A stretch of 64,000 bases of DNA, from the NCBI RefSeq assembly GCF_001586255.1, contig NZ_CP014544.1, positions 3,814,501-3,878,500 on the forward strand. Reading direction: 5' to 3'. Below are positions 1 to 7,507 of the stretch, one piece after another (positions within the stretch are counted from its first letter, which is position 1; each line of letters starts with the position of its first letter). The position numbers were made by a program, and so were the translations under genes. Source of the stretch: Zhongshania aliphaticivorans (lineage in GTDB: Bacteria > Pseudomonadota > Gammaproteobacteria > Pseudomonadales > Spongiibacteraceae). The notes below the pieces were generated by a model. It saw only the letters and a program-made list of their open reading frames with translations. It searched no databases and was not told the origin of the DNA.

Positions 1-702
1 CTCTAGCTTATGCTCATCAAGTGAGCGCACCATGCCGACAAAATCATTGTCGTCGTAAACAAACTGATTAATATGCGCCTTCGGCAACAGCTCCCGGTTG
101 AGCACATGGATGGTTTGACTGCCCTCCCGCAGAGTGTCGACCTTATCGACTGACTCCCACAATGTTCCCGCCAAATGCTCATAGCCCTTGGCCATATACT
201 GAATGTCTTCTAACACTCGATCTTTACGGTAGTCCTCGACGTTCTCCAAGCCGGAGCCTTTGGCCTTGAGGCGCATATTGATGTCTTTGGTGACCAAGCA
301 AACATAGGCTTCAGGAGCTTTTAACTGCAAATACAGGGCAACATTTATAATCCGGTTATCGTTGGCCTGATGTTCACTGCCATCGAGATAGGGCGCACCA
401 GTGTCGTGGTTAATCAATTGATCTGGAAATATAGCCAGGCTGCCATTCAAGTCGTTATTACGGGCAGAGGGAATGGGCACCCCTTCTTGTATTGCCTTGG
501 GGCTGGCGTTGAATAAAATTTTATCTATAGCGTTAATGGCAATTCGCGCTTCGCGACTCACATCCTTGTCGCGCCTGTCCTTGATGTGATCGAGTTCCTC
601 CAGCACTGTCATCGGGATAACGACCCGATGCTCTTGAAAGGCGCTTAGCGCCATCGGGTCATGCAATAGAACATTGGTATCAAGAACAAAGATTTTTTCC
701 AT
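1..702 (-). CDS. PIN-PhoH family ATPase (YlaK/PhoH2-like), C-terminal part outside window
   Basis: The N-terminal 234 residues of a minus-strand gene that runs off the left edge are visible. Residues 1-130 form a PIN ribonuclease-like domain, with the acidic residue D8 in the FVLDTNVLLHDP motif and a second acidic cluster (EELD) at about 35-38. A linker follows, leading toward the PhoH P-loop ATPase domain that should lie outside the window. The family couples a PIN nuclease to an ATP-dependent RNA helicase-like PhoH module. The start is the ATG at 702. A strong sigma70-type promoter lies about 225 bases upstream, implying a long leader. The family call is secure; the Walker motifs cannot be checked here. 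Confidence 0.85.
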   Translation of the reverse strand, partial: MEKIFVLDTNVLLHDPMALSAFQEHRVVIPMTVLEELDHIKDRRDKDVSREARIAINAIDKILFNASPKAIQEGVPIPSARNNDLNGSLAIFPDQLINHDTGAPYLDGSEHQANDNRIINVALYLQLKAPEAYVCLVTKDINMRLKAKGSGLENVEDYRKDRVLEDIQYMAKGYEHLAGTLWESVDKVDTLREGSQTIHVLNRELLPKAHINQFVYDDNDFVGMVRSLDEHKLE

Positions 703-1045
703 AGGGGACTCTCTGTTGGCAACATAGCGAAAAATCGGCACATCATCGTCTTCGAAGCTTGAGCACAATGGGGCCGGGAATAAACAAGGGCATCAAAAAG
801 AAGGGTGTAAAACGGTAGCGACGGCGCAGCGTAGACGCGAAGCGCGAAAGGTTTGTTACTGTCAGCCCGTAGGCTATAAGAGTTTGGCGGCAACAGCCCG
901 CTCCATACAACACAGCGTAGCTTGATTATTAAAAGCGATGGCCATCAATGTCAACCGTTATTACTTTGATATCGGAAGACTCAGCAGCGCATTTCCGCTA
1001 CCCTGTACCCCTTTTTAGCGACCCGAATACAGGTACCAGGCCTCC
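703..1045. other. Intergenic region between divergent phoH-like and RNase II genes
   Basis: This 343-base gap holds the promoter for the leftward gene at 926-954 and hence a leader of about 215 nt. No convincing riboswitch, small gene or rightward promoter was found. Short ORFs here look like noise. Confidence 0.5.
926..954 (-). promoter_or_regulatory. Sigma70-type promoter for the PhoH-like gene
   Basis: Read on the minus strand, TTGACA (954-949) is followed by a 17-base spacer and TAATAA (931-926). This is close to consensus at both elements with ideal spacing. The distance to the ATG at 702 predicts a leader of a little over 210 nt. Confidence 0.6.
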
Positions 1046-2935
1046 ATGCTCGACAAAAATGCCCTGCAGCAACTCCGCCAACTCAAAACTCATATTGTTG
1101 AAACCAAAGACCAAGGTGAGGGCGAAGTTCGCGGCAGTCAACGCCGCTTCGGTTTTGTTCGCCTCGACGACAACCGCGATGTATTTCTGGCGCCAGACGA
1201 TATGCAGCGGGTATTTCCCGGTGATCGCGTAAAGATTACGGTGCACACCGACGACAAGGGCAAATTTAAAGCCGAGCTGGAAAAACTGATCGACAGCCCA
1301 CTGGACTGTTTCACCGGTCGTTATGTGGTGCGGGGCCAGGGCCATTTTGTAGAACCCGACTTGCCGCGCTTTAACAAATTGCTGTTTATTCCGCCTTCAC
1401 AGCGGAAAAAATGCGCCGAAGGCGATCTCCTGTACTGCCAAGTGGCACAGCACCCCTTTAAAGACGGCAAATCCCAAGTAAAGGTACTTGAAAATATCGG
1501 CAGTCCCGATCAACCCGGTATCGAAGGCAAATACACTCAGCGCAAATTCAAACTGCCTAGAGACTGGCCCGCGAGCTGCGGTATAACCGAAGATAAGTAC
1601 TTAGACGGCCGCGAAGATCTGCGGGATTTACCGTTTGTCACCATCGACTCGGCAGAAACCCGTGACCTAGACGACGCGCTATGGGCTCAAAGCAATGCGC
1701 AAGGCTGGTTGCTAAAAGTTGCCGTTGCCGATCCTGGCGCGGTAATAGCGCCGGGCAGCCCGACTGATATCGCCGCCAAACAACGCGCCAGCAGCGTTTA
1801 CCTGCCAGGCTTTACCCAGCCGATGATACCCAATAGCATTTCGCAGGGCGCCTGCTCACTGCTCGCTGACGAAGATCGCGCCGCGATTGTCTGCACCCTG
1901 CAGGTTGGTATTGATGGCGATATTAGTGACATTCAATTTAGCGAGGCGCTGATCCGTTCCCACGCCAAGCTAAGTTACACCGATGTACACGCCCATATTC
2001 ACGGCAAAATGGATTTAGGCTACCCAGCACTAAACGAGCTTTACGCCGCCAGCCAAGCCTTAAACCGCTATCGCCGCGAACATCACATTGTGATGCCAGA
2101 ACAAGCAGACTTCCATTTTCAGCTCAACGAGCACCGTAAAATCGAAGCCATTATTAAAGTTGAGCGCAACGACGCCCACCGATTGGTGGAGGAGTGCATG
2201 CTTGCCGCTAACCGCAGTGTGGCGGAATGGTTAGGCGACGCCCCAGCACTGTTCGTAAGCCACGCGGGTTTGCGTGAAGACCGTCTCGACAATGTACGCA
2301 AAGTGATCGCCAAAGAATTACCTGAGCTGATTGATTGCGACATAAGCAGCCTAGAGGGTTATAAAGCCCTCATTAAAGCCTGTGACGCGAGCGAATCCAG
2401 CCTCCCACTGCGCAGTATATTTGCCCGCATGCTTCAGCCCGGCAGCATTAGTGCTGAGCCAAAGCCCCATTTCGGCCTTGGCCTAGAACGCTACAGCACG
2501 TTTACCTCGCCACTGCGCAAATACAGCGACCTTATAGTACAGCGCTGTATTCGCGCCAAGCTTCGCGGCGAAAGCATTCAGCGCCCAGATGAAGAAACCG
2601 CAACGAGCTTACAAGAAGCCCTGCGCAACGGCCGTCAAGCCAGCAATCAGATGGAGCAGTGGCTGCAATACCAGTACCTTGCCACGAACACTAGCGACAC
2701 GGTTTACCCGGCCCGCATTGCCCACGTCAATGGCGGTGGTTTCACCGTAGAATTGGTAGATTACGGTATTAGCGGCTTTGTTGAGGCCCGCACCATTACC
2801 GAAAAATTAAGCTTCGACGCCGACACCCTGCGCCTGCACAGTGCCCACAGCAATTATCAGCTAGAGCAGATCGTGAATGTAAAGGTATCTGAGCTCGATG
2901 ATTTTCAGCGTAAGTTGATGTTTATCCTGGCCTGA
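1046..2935 (+). CDS. rnb: Exoribonuclease II (RNB family)
   Basis: The product is a 629-residue 3'-5' exoribonuclease that degrades single-stranded RNA processively to nucleoside monophosphates in the cytoplasm. N-terminal cold-shock-like OB folds (about 15-170) precede the RNB catalytic domain, whose metal-binding signature SAETRDLDDA lies at about 202-211. The late RNB motif FTSPLRKYSDLIVQR lies near 485, and a C-terminal S1 domain covers about 555-620. The length fits E. coli RNase II (644) and is shorter than RNase R. It appears monocistronic, divergent from the PhoH-like gene. The ATG start follows a weak AGG-containing ribosome-binding site. Confidence 0.93.
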   Translation: MLDKNALQQLRQLKTHIVETKDQGEGEVRGSQRRFGFVRLDDNRDVFLAPDDMQRVFPGDRVKITVHTDDKGKFKAELEKLIDSPLDCFTGRYVVRGQGHFVEPDLPRFNKLLFIPPSQRKKCAEGDLLYCQVAQHPFKDGKSQVKVLENIGSPDQPGIEGKYTQRKFKLPRDWPASCGITEDKYLDGREDLRDLPFVTIDSAETRDLDDALWAQSNAQGWLLKVAVADPGAVIAPGSPTDIAAKQRASSVYLPGFTQPMIPNSISQGACSLLADEDRAAIVCTLQVGIDGDISDIQFSEALIRSHAKLSYTDVHAHIHGKMDLGYPALNELYAASQALNRYRREHHIVMPEQADFHFQLNEHRKIEAIIKVERNDAHRLVEECMLAANRSVAEWLGDAPALFVSHAGLREDRLDNVRKVIAKELPELIDCDISSLEGYKALIKACDASESSLPLRSIFARMLQPGSISAEPKPHFGLGLERYSTFTSPLRKYSDLIVQRCIRAKLRGESIQRPDEETATSLQEALRNGRQASNQMEQWLQYQYLATNTSDTVYPARIAHVNGGGFTVELVDYGISGFVEARTITEKLSFDADTLRLHSAHSNYQLEQIVNVKVSELDDFQRKLMFILA

Positions 2936-3091
2936 GCGAAAGTTAGTAAAATGCCAAGATATTCGCGCAAGAGAATGTCTGAAGTCGAAGGTCTAGCAGG
3001 ATAGCCGTCCCGGTCTACTCAGAGATGACGCGCAGGGACGGCAGCACCGATATCCGACCTTATCGGCCGCCTGCGCACCACTCCTGCGAAG

Positions 3092-3190
3092 ATTGAACGC
3101 CACCCTCACTCTAATTGGACGTCACCCTCACCCTAATTGGACATCACCCGCACCCTAATTGGACATCACCCGCACCATAATTGAACGTCA
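3092..3190. repeat. 22-bp tandem repeat, about 4.5 copies
   Basis: Copies begin at 3092, 3114, 3136 and 3158, with a partial copy at 3180. The unit is roughly ATTGGACRTCACCCKCACCC plus TA. Copies differ by one to four bases and abut directly with no spacers. Confidence 0.85.
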
Positions 3191-3209
3191 CTCCTGCGCA
3201 GGCAGGAGT
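3190..3209. repeat. REP-like palindrome
   Basis: ACTCCTGC (3190-3197) and GCAGGAGT (3202-3209) form a perfect 8-bp stem around the loop GCAG. The core resembles the widespread proteobacterial REP family of the CCTGCGNAGGCAGG type. It joins directly to the 22-bp tandem array. Confidence 0.6.
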
Positions 3210-3566
3210 CTATTTCCGCCTAAGAAGCTTGGGCTTAGACGCCTGCGCCAAACGTATTCACCCCGCTCCTACCCCTGCCTCCGCAGGGCTACGATCTACG
3301 CCATCTGTTCGATCTTTTACTACTCCAAACCCTTGGAATCACTTCGGCGGCCAGCACGCATTTAATAGCTACTTCTCCAGCAGACCTTTACCTAATAAAA
3401 ACAGAATGTAACGATGCCATGATCGGCTGCTACGGTCATACCGAGCATCAGTACATTCTTTGTTTATTAACAGGGCGACAACGCCCAAAATGCCCTCCCA
3501 CAAAGCGCGATTTAGCGCTACAGTAAAAACCATTAGCCATCGTTATGGCACATCAATGGGGATCCT

Positions 3567-4325
3567 ATGCAGGCCACTAATTTTATTGCCCATCGCGGCT
3601 GGCGCCAACACTACCCCGAGAACACGCTAATTGCCTTCCAAGAGGCGCTTGCCGTTGGTGCGCTCAATATTGAGCTAGACGTTCAGCTCAGCGCCGACGG
3701 TGTACCCTTTGTATTCCACGACCCTAACTTAGACCGGATGTGTGGCTGCGAAGGCTTGATTTGGGATTTTAGCGCCGAGGCCTTACTCAGTTTAAATGCC
3801 GCAGAAGCAGAACGCCTTGGCGACAAATTTCACAATAACCCAATGTGCTTGCTAGCGGACATCGTCGACTTATTACGCACCTACCCCAACGCAAATGCCT
3901 ACGTTGAAATAAAGGCCGAAAGTCTCAATCATTTTGGTACCGCTAAGGTAGTCGATGCCGTCATTAAGGTACTCAGGCCAGTGGCCGACCGCTGCCTACT
4001 CATTAGCTTTGAGCTTGATGCCTTAATTTATGCCCAACAAGCGGGTTGGCAGCGCTTTGCGGCCGTCTTTGATTATTGGCCAGACTGGCAGCTGGCCACC
4101 CTCGCCGCACTCAAGCCCGAAGTTATTTTTTGCGATAAGCACTGTGTACCACCCGAGGCAGATTTGCGCTGCCTGCCCTGGCCTTTATTGGTTTACGAGG
4201 TGGGCACGTTGCAAGAGGCCAAAGACTGGTTTGCTCGCGGCACTGTGGCAGTAGAGACATTTTTAGTGGGCGAGATGCTCCGAGACTTTAATTTAGCAAA
4301 CAGCGCCCCGGTGAATTACGCCTAG
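3567..4325 (+). CDS. Glycerophosphodiester phosphodiesterase family protein
   Basis: The product is a 252-residue GDPD-family enzyme, which hydrolyses glycerophosphodiesters to glycerol-3-phosphate and an alcohol. The conserved active site is visible: H9-R10 in AHRGW, PENT at 17-20, E36 and D38 in IELDVQ, and H51 in FHDP. A second metal-ligand region, YVEIKAE, lies near 113. No signal peptide is present, so it should be cytoplasmic like UgpQ. It stands alone, 277 bases before a pair of microproteins. The exact substrate is not determined by sequence. Confidence 0.88.
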   Translation: MQATNFIAHRGWRQHYPENTLIAFQEALAVGALNIELDVQLSADGVPFVFHDPNLDRMCGCEGLIWDFSAEALLSLNAAEAERLGDKFHNNPMCLLADIVDLLRTYPNANAYVEIKAESLNHFGTAKVVDAVIKVLRPVADRCLLISFELDALIYAQQAGWQRFAAVFDYWPDWQLATLAALKPEVIFCDKHCVPPEADLRCLPWPLLVYEVGTLQEAKDWFARGTVAVETFLVGEMLRDFNLANSAPVNYA

Positions 4326-4416
4326 TTTGTAATCGAAAGCCGGAAAAAATCACTGTATTACAAGGATTTAACCCCGGCGCCATGATTACCGGGCCTTAAC
4401 CGCCAGCTAAACTATA

Positions 4417-4447
4417 GGTAATACAAGCCCTAAGTCCTTGTATTACC
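4417..4447. promoter_or_regulatory. Perfect 11-bp inverted repeat upstream of the microprotein pair
   Basis: GGTAATACAAG (4417-4427) and CTTGTATTACC (4437-4447) flank a 9-base loop. A related half-site, TGTATTACAAG, occurs at 4354-4364. No T-tract follows, so an operator or RNA stem is more likely than a terminator. Confidence 0.5.
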
Positions 4448-4602
4448 ACGCTAAGACACATGACCAATAAATTAAAAAAGCCATTAAATCTGCCCAACAC
4501 CCGCGAAACGCCCGCCTCATCAGTAACCCAATAAAAGATTGATTCTTCGTATACTGGCTACGTCATCAAGACAGACAACAAAACATATACCGGAGAAACA
4601 CC

Positions 4603-4728
4603 ATGAGCCATTTACAAGCCGCTATCGAAAGCCAAGACCTCAATTCTTTTGCTGAACTCGCTGCCAAATACAGCCTATTAGCAATTGTTACCATTGGCAT
4701 AGTCGCTAGCTTTGCTGGTCTAGCATAA
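4603..4728 (+). CDS. 41-residue single-pass membrane microprotein, first of a tandem pair
   Basis: This short ORF follows a good ribosome-binding site (CGGAG eight bases before the ATG). The product has a polar N-terminus containing LNSFAELAAKYSL and then a hydrophobic stretch of about 16-18 residues ending SFAGLA. It is not a family I recognise. The next gene, 26 bases downstream, encodes a similar peptide. The shared pattern is L-N-S-F-A, three residues, A-K-aromatic-S-L, then a hydrophobic IV-containing helix. This argues that both are real paralogous genes produced by tandem duplication. The likely location is the inner membrane; the function is unknown. Confidence 0.6.
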   Translation: MSHLQAAIESQDLNSFAELAAKYSLLAIVTIGIVASFAGLA

Positions 4729-4754
4729 TTTACGATCTCTATTAGGAGAGCAAT

Positions 4755-4877
4755 ATGAAAACCGATATGCGCACAAACAGCGACACTTTAAATTCGTTTG
4801 CGCAACAGGGTGCAAAATTTAGCCTAATATCCATCGTACTGACCGGGCTATTTTATTGTATCGCAGCACTGTATTAA
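4755..4877 (+). CDS. 40-residue single-pass membrane microprotein, second of a tandem pair
   Basis: A strong Shine-Dalgarno sequence (AGGAGAG) sits just before the ATG. The peptide has a charged N-terminus, then LNSFAQQGAKFSL, then a hydrophobic helix ending in LY. It aligns without gaps to the preceding 41-residue product across the LNSFA to IV segment. The two lie in the same orientation, 26 bases apart, and a strong hairpin at 4927-4952 follows. They are probably one transcript. Family and role are unknown. No transmembrane histidine is present, so these are not light-harvesting polypeptides. Confidence 0.6.
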   Translation: MKTDMRTNSDTLNSFAQQGAKFSLISIVLTGLFYCIAALY

Positions 4878-4926
4878 GTGAGCCGGAAAACAACTCCAGC
4901 ACCGCTTACTTAAATTTAGATGCCCT

Positions 4927-4952
4927 ATTTGCCGCCAGCACTGGCGGCAAAT
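4927..4952. terminator. Hairpin after the microprotein pair
   Basis: ATTTGCCGCCAG and CTGGCGGCAAAT form a perfect 12-bp stem with a 2-base loop. The T-tract is poor, so this may be an attenuating or stabilising 3' hairpin rather than a full intrinsic terminator. Confidence 0.5.
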
Positions 4953-5056
4953 AAGAACGAAACCATTCACACTGCAGGGCTGTTTTAAGCCGCTCTTGCC
5001 AGCCTTAGTGGCACACGCCACACTAGTGTCATTTCTATCACCGTGAAAAACACACC

Positions 5057-5425
5057 ATGAAGCCCCTACACAAAGCGAACTATATTTTATTAAGTACCAA
5101 AAAACGCGACGGCAGTTTTGTCGCCACGCCGGTGTGGTGCGCGGGTGATGAACATGCCATTTACGCTTTTTCAGCTGGCGATGCCGGTAAAGTAAAGCGT
5201 CTACGTAACTTCAGCGAGTGCAAAATTGCTGCCTGCACCGTTTTAGGTAAACGTCTTGGTGAAGATCACAGTGCCTCAGCCTATTTGCTTAACGCAGAAG
5301 AAAGCGTGATCGCCCACCGCAGTCTTGTGGAAAAATATGGATTGCAAATGCGCTTATTGGACCTAGGCGCCACCTTGGCAGGTCGCAAAAAGACCCGAGC
5401 ATTCATGCGTATTGAGCTCGCTTAG
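5057..5425 (+). CDS. PPOX-class (pyridoxamine 5'-phosphate oxidase-like) flavin-binding protein
   Basis: The 122-residue product matches the small split-barrel PPOX class. It begins with the strand pattern YILLSTKKRDGSFVATPVWCA and continues with YAFSAGDAGKVKRLRNFSECKIAAC, the usual flavin- or F420-binding region. Family members are cytoplasmic oxidoreductases or cofactor-binding proteins; the substrate here is unknown. There is no signal peptide. The ATG has only a weak upstream purine tract. The gene lies between the microprotein pair and a DUF962 membrane protein, with no obvious functional link. Confidence 0.75.
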   Translation: MKPLHKANYILLSTKKRDGSFVATPVWCAGDEHAIYAFSAGDAGKVKRLRNFSECKIAACTVLGKRLGEDHSASAYLLNAEESVIAHRSLVEKYGLQMRLLDLGATLAGRKKTRAFMRIELA

Positions 5426-5555
5426 GCTGCACGCCGCCAGCTAATATTTTAAGACTTAAATCGAAATGCCATTTTACATCGTCAATTCGGCCATTGACGA
5501 TGTGCAACGCTTGGCCTAGTTTACGGTTTTTAACCCCCTGCTGGAGATACCCGCT

Positions 5556-6017
5556 GTGCGCACCCTGAATCAGTGGCTAGACGAATACGACGCCTCTCAC
5601 CAAAACCCCCGTAACAAAAGCATCCATATTTGGTGTGTACCGGCCATCGCAGTGTGTACCGTAGCCCTACTGTGGCTGGTCAACATTCCTTACACCACGG
5701 TCAATCTTGGCCAAATATTGCTCATTGCCGCGATGTTTTTCTACGGCTATCTATCTGTCCGTTTAGCCCTGGGCATGCTGCCCTTTGTCATACTACTCGC
5801 CGCTAGCATTATGCTTTACCAGGCCTATGTACCTTTAGCGCTGTGGATTCCCGCTGGGGCAATTTGGATTATTGCCTGGGTAATGCAGTTTATTGGCCAC
5901 AAAGCCGAAGCCCAACAGCCCTCGTTTTTTACCAATATTTTATTTTTACTGATTGGCCCACTGTGGATACTCGGTTCGGTTTACCAAAAGCTCGGAATTC
6001 AATTTCGCAACGCTTAA
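5556..6017 (+). CDS. Mpo1-like (DUF962/YGL010w) membrane protein
   Basis: The 153-residue integral membrane protein has four or five hydrophobic segments. It carries the family histidine motifs: an N-terminal H-x-NPRNKSIH-x-x-x-VP region (about residues 15-29) and WVMQFIGHKAEAQQP (about 107-121). Yeast Mpo1 of this family is an iron-dependent 2-hydroxy fatty acid dioxygenase; bacterial function is inferred only. The start is a GTG at 5556, supported by CTGGAG ten bases upstream. It is convergent with cmoM, with 13 bases between stops. Confidence 0.8.
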   Translation: MRTLNQWLDEYDASHQNPRNKSIHIWCVPAIAVCTVALLWLVNIPYTTVNLGQILLIAAMFFYGYLSVRLALGMLPFVILLAASIMLYQAYVPLALWIPAGAIWIIAWVMQFIGHKAEAQQPSFFTNILFLLIGPLWILGSVYQKLGIQFRNA

Positions 6018-6030
6018 TGAGTGCTTAAGT

Positions 6031-6810
6031 TTACCCAGGCAATCGACACAGCAAATGCACATAGCGACCCAGCGCCCAAAAAGGCTCTTGGTCGCCGTAT
6101 TGCCACTCTAGCGCCAAGACATCAGCCACACTGCGTTCGGCCCGCACCGCTCGGGGCATTAAATCGTAAACAAGGCGAATTCCGCGCTTGGCGACCAGCT
6201 CCAGCCCAGCGGCTTCAAGCGCAGCAATCATTTCTTCGGGTTGCCGAGGCGCTGGTGGTGTAAGCCCTCCGGGGTGACCGGCAAAATCCCGGTCGCGCAA
6301 CTTATACAAATTGCCCTTCGCCATATTACTAATAATCAAGGCATTGAGGTTGTAGAACATCAGCGACAGGTAGCCACCGGGACGCATTCCCGCAACCAGC
6401 GCAGCAATCACCTCTTTTGGGTCGTTCACCCACTCCAATACGGCATGGCAAAGCACCAAATCAAACGCCTGCTGCTTAGCCGGATTCACGACCACCTGCT
6501 GAATTGGCGCCAGCGCTAAAGAAACCTGATCCGCTACCCCAGCCACCGCGATATCCTGCTCGGCAATTGCGAGCATATCGGCGGAGATATCGTTCAACAG
6601 TACCTGGTGGCCAAGCTCGGCCAGCCGGATACTCATCTGCCCCAAGCCGCCACCCGCATCCCACACCGCCAAGCTTGAGCGCTGACTCAGCGCCGGTAGC
6701 TGCGCCAATAGTTCACGCCAACACAGCGCTAGTCGCAGTTCACCCTTGGCATTGCCATAAATATTTTTGCGGAAACGATCTGCAATGCCGTCGAAGTTGC
6801 GGTCGCTCAT
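6031..6810 (-). CDS. cmoM: tRNA 5-carboxymethoxyuridine methyltransferase CmoM
   Basis: The 259-residue class I SAM methyltransferase closely follows E. coli CmoM (formerly SmtA). It opens with SDRNFDGIADRFRKNIYG and has the SAM-binding motif DAGGGLGQM at 51-59. HAVLEWVNDP lies near 119-128, RPGGYLSLMFYN near 143, and the end is GRYVHLLCRLPG. CmoM methylates the carboxyl group of cmo5U34 in certain tRNAs to give mcmo5U34. CmoA and CmoB are not in this window. It is transcribed leftward, with a shared bidirectional terminator-like hairpin behind its start. Confidence 0.92.
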   Translation of the reverse strand: MSDRNFDGIADRFRKNIYGNAKGELRLALCWRELLAQLPALSQRSSLAVWDAGGGLGQMSIRLAELGHQVLLNDISADMLAIAEQDIAVAGVADQVSLALAPIQQVVVNPAKQQAFDLVLCHAVLEWVNDPKEVIAALVAGMRPGGYLSLMFYNLNALIISNMAKGNLYKLRDRDFAGHPGGLTPPAPRQPEEMIAALEAAGLELVAKRGIRLVYDLMPRAVRAERSVADVLALEWQYGDQEPFWALGRYVHLLCRLPG

Positions 6811-6874
6811 ATTGACCCAAGCCTAAAGAAAAGATGCCGAGCATAAGCAAGCCCAGAGCAAAGCTCAACGCATA

Positions 6875-6907
6875 AAAAAACCGGAGCAATTACTTGCTCC
6901 GGTTTTT
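6875..6907. terminator. Bidirectional intrinsic terminator
   Basis: AAAAACCGGAGCAA and TTGCTCCGGTTTTT form a 14-bp stem around TTAC, with A- and T-tracts on both sides. It would stop leftward transcription from the DUF465 gene or from the structured region at 6911-7002. Confidence 0.85.
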
Positions 6908-6910
6908 AGA

Positions 6911-7002
6911 ATTTCGACATCCGATGTCGCACCCAATCCGTTGAATGCCTTGGCCTTCCAGACAAGGGCTATTATCCCCCTATTTGAAAGATTCAATAGG
7001 GG
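6911..7002 (-). ncRNA. Candidate structured RNA or 3' UTR ahead of the terminator
   Basis: Read leftward, three consecutive stems precede the terminator. CCCCTAT(T)TGAA pairs with TTCAATAGGGG (6977-7002), CCTTG with CAAGG (6948-6967), and CGACAT with ATGTCG (6915-6929). The region lies downstream of the small DUF465 gene, so it could be that mRNA's 3' UTR or a separate sRNA. It does not match 6S RNA, tmRNA, SRP or RNase P features that I know. Confidence 0.35.
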
Positions 7003-7077
7003 AAAACACCAGCACGGCACGTGCGATATATCTCACAACAACGCACTAAAAAAATAAATTCGTGTAGTAGTGAGCAA

Positions 7078-7278
7078 TTATGCATCTAAATCGGGAATCA
7101 GATCGTCCTTGAGTAACTCGATATCATCCTTAATACGTAATTTTTCCTTTTTAAGTCGCTGCAGTAGTAACTGATTCTGATAGGGGTTCGCGGCCAACTG
7201 CGTTATTTCTTCGTCCAATGCCCGATGACGAATCTGCAAAAGCAAAATACGAGCGCTAATAGATTTAATATGGTCCAT
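7078..7278 (-). CDS. YdcH/DUF465 family small coiled-coil protein
   Basis: The 66-residue product starts MDHIKSISARILLLQIRHR. It carries the family pattern H-R-A-L-D-EEI near 20-27 and a basic-acidic LKKEKLRIKDDIELLKDDL segment near 42-60. The composition suggests an alpha-helical hairpin. The start at 7278 fits family length; in-frame upstream codons extend to a GTG at 7323 but add no conserved sequence. Members are short cytoplasmic proteins of unknown role. It is followed by the structured region and the terminator near 6.9 kb. Confidence 0.7.
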   Translation of the reverse strand: MDHIKSISARILLLQIRHRALDEEITQLAANPYQNQLLLQRLKKEKLRIKDDIELLKDDLIPDLDA

Positions 7279-7507
7279 TTTTAGCAGCATTCCAGTAAGA
7301 ATAACAATGAGCCTACTCCTCACTTTTTACGCTGCGCAAGCGCTATGTACAAGTACCTCGCCAACGCTAAAGGGATTTAGGCTGATCTTTTTCGTCATTA
7401 GCAATTGATTGCTTCCGTCATTGTTACCGGTCATCCCCTCCGCAATACTAATGTCATCAATTTAGGGTGCGCTCAAATTGCACCCCGCTAGTAGGCAGAG
7501 GCTAATA

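Larger units (their letters stand above)
2936..3566. other. Repeat-bearing intergenic region
   Basis: This 631-base gap contains a 22-bp tandem repeat array (3092-3190) and an adjoining REP-like palindrome (3190-3209). The ORFs at 3159-3411 encode strings such as VTPAQAGV, which is typical of conceptual translation across REP-type repeats. I do not accept them as genes. Confidence 0.6.

Noticed and set aside
3092-3190. Tandem repeat as a possible CRISPR array
   Set aside because: Copies abut directly with no spacers, the unit is only 22 bp and no cas genes are near.
3159-3411. ORFs encoding VTPAQAGV-like peptides
   Set aside because: They arise from translation of a REP-like palindrome and tandem repeats, with no ribosome-binding site and biased low-complexity sequence.
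4603-4877. Microproteins as light-harvesting (PufA/PufB-like) polypeptides
   Set aside because: Neither has the conserved histidine in the membrane helix, and no photosynthesis genes are nearby.
6875-7002. 6S RNA or tmRNA
   Set aside because: The stems do not reproduce the long bulged rod of 6S RNA or the tRNA-like end of tmRNA.
7279-7323. Upstream GTG or non-standard ATT start for the DUF465 gene
   Set aside because: An AGGAG lies at the right distance only for an ATT codon, and the extra residues are not typical of the family, so the internal ATG was kept.
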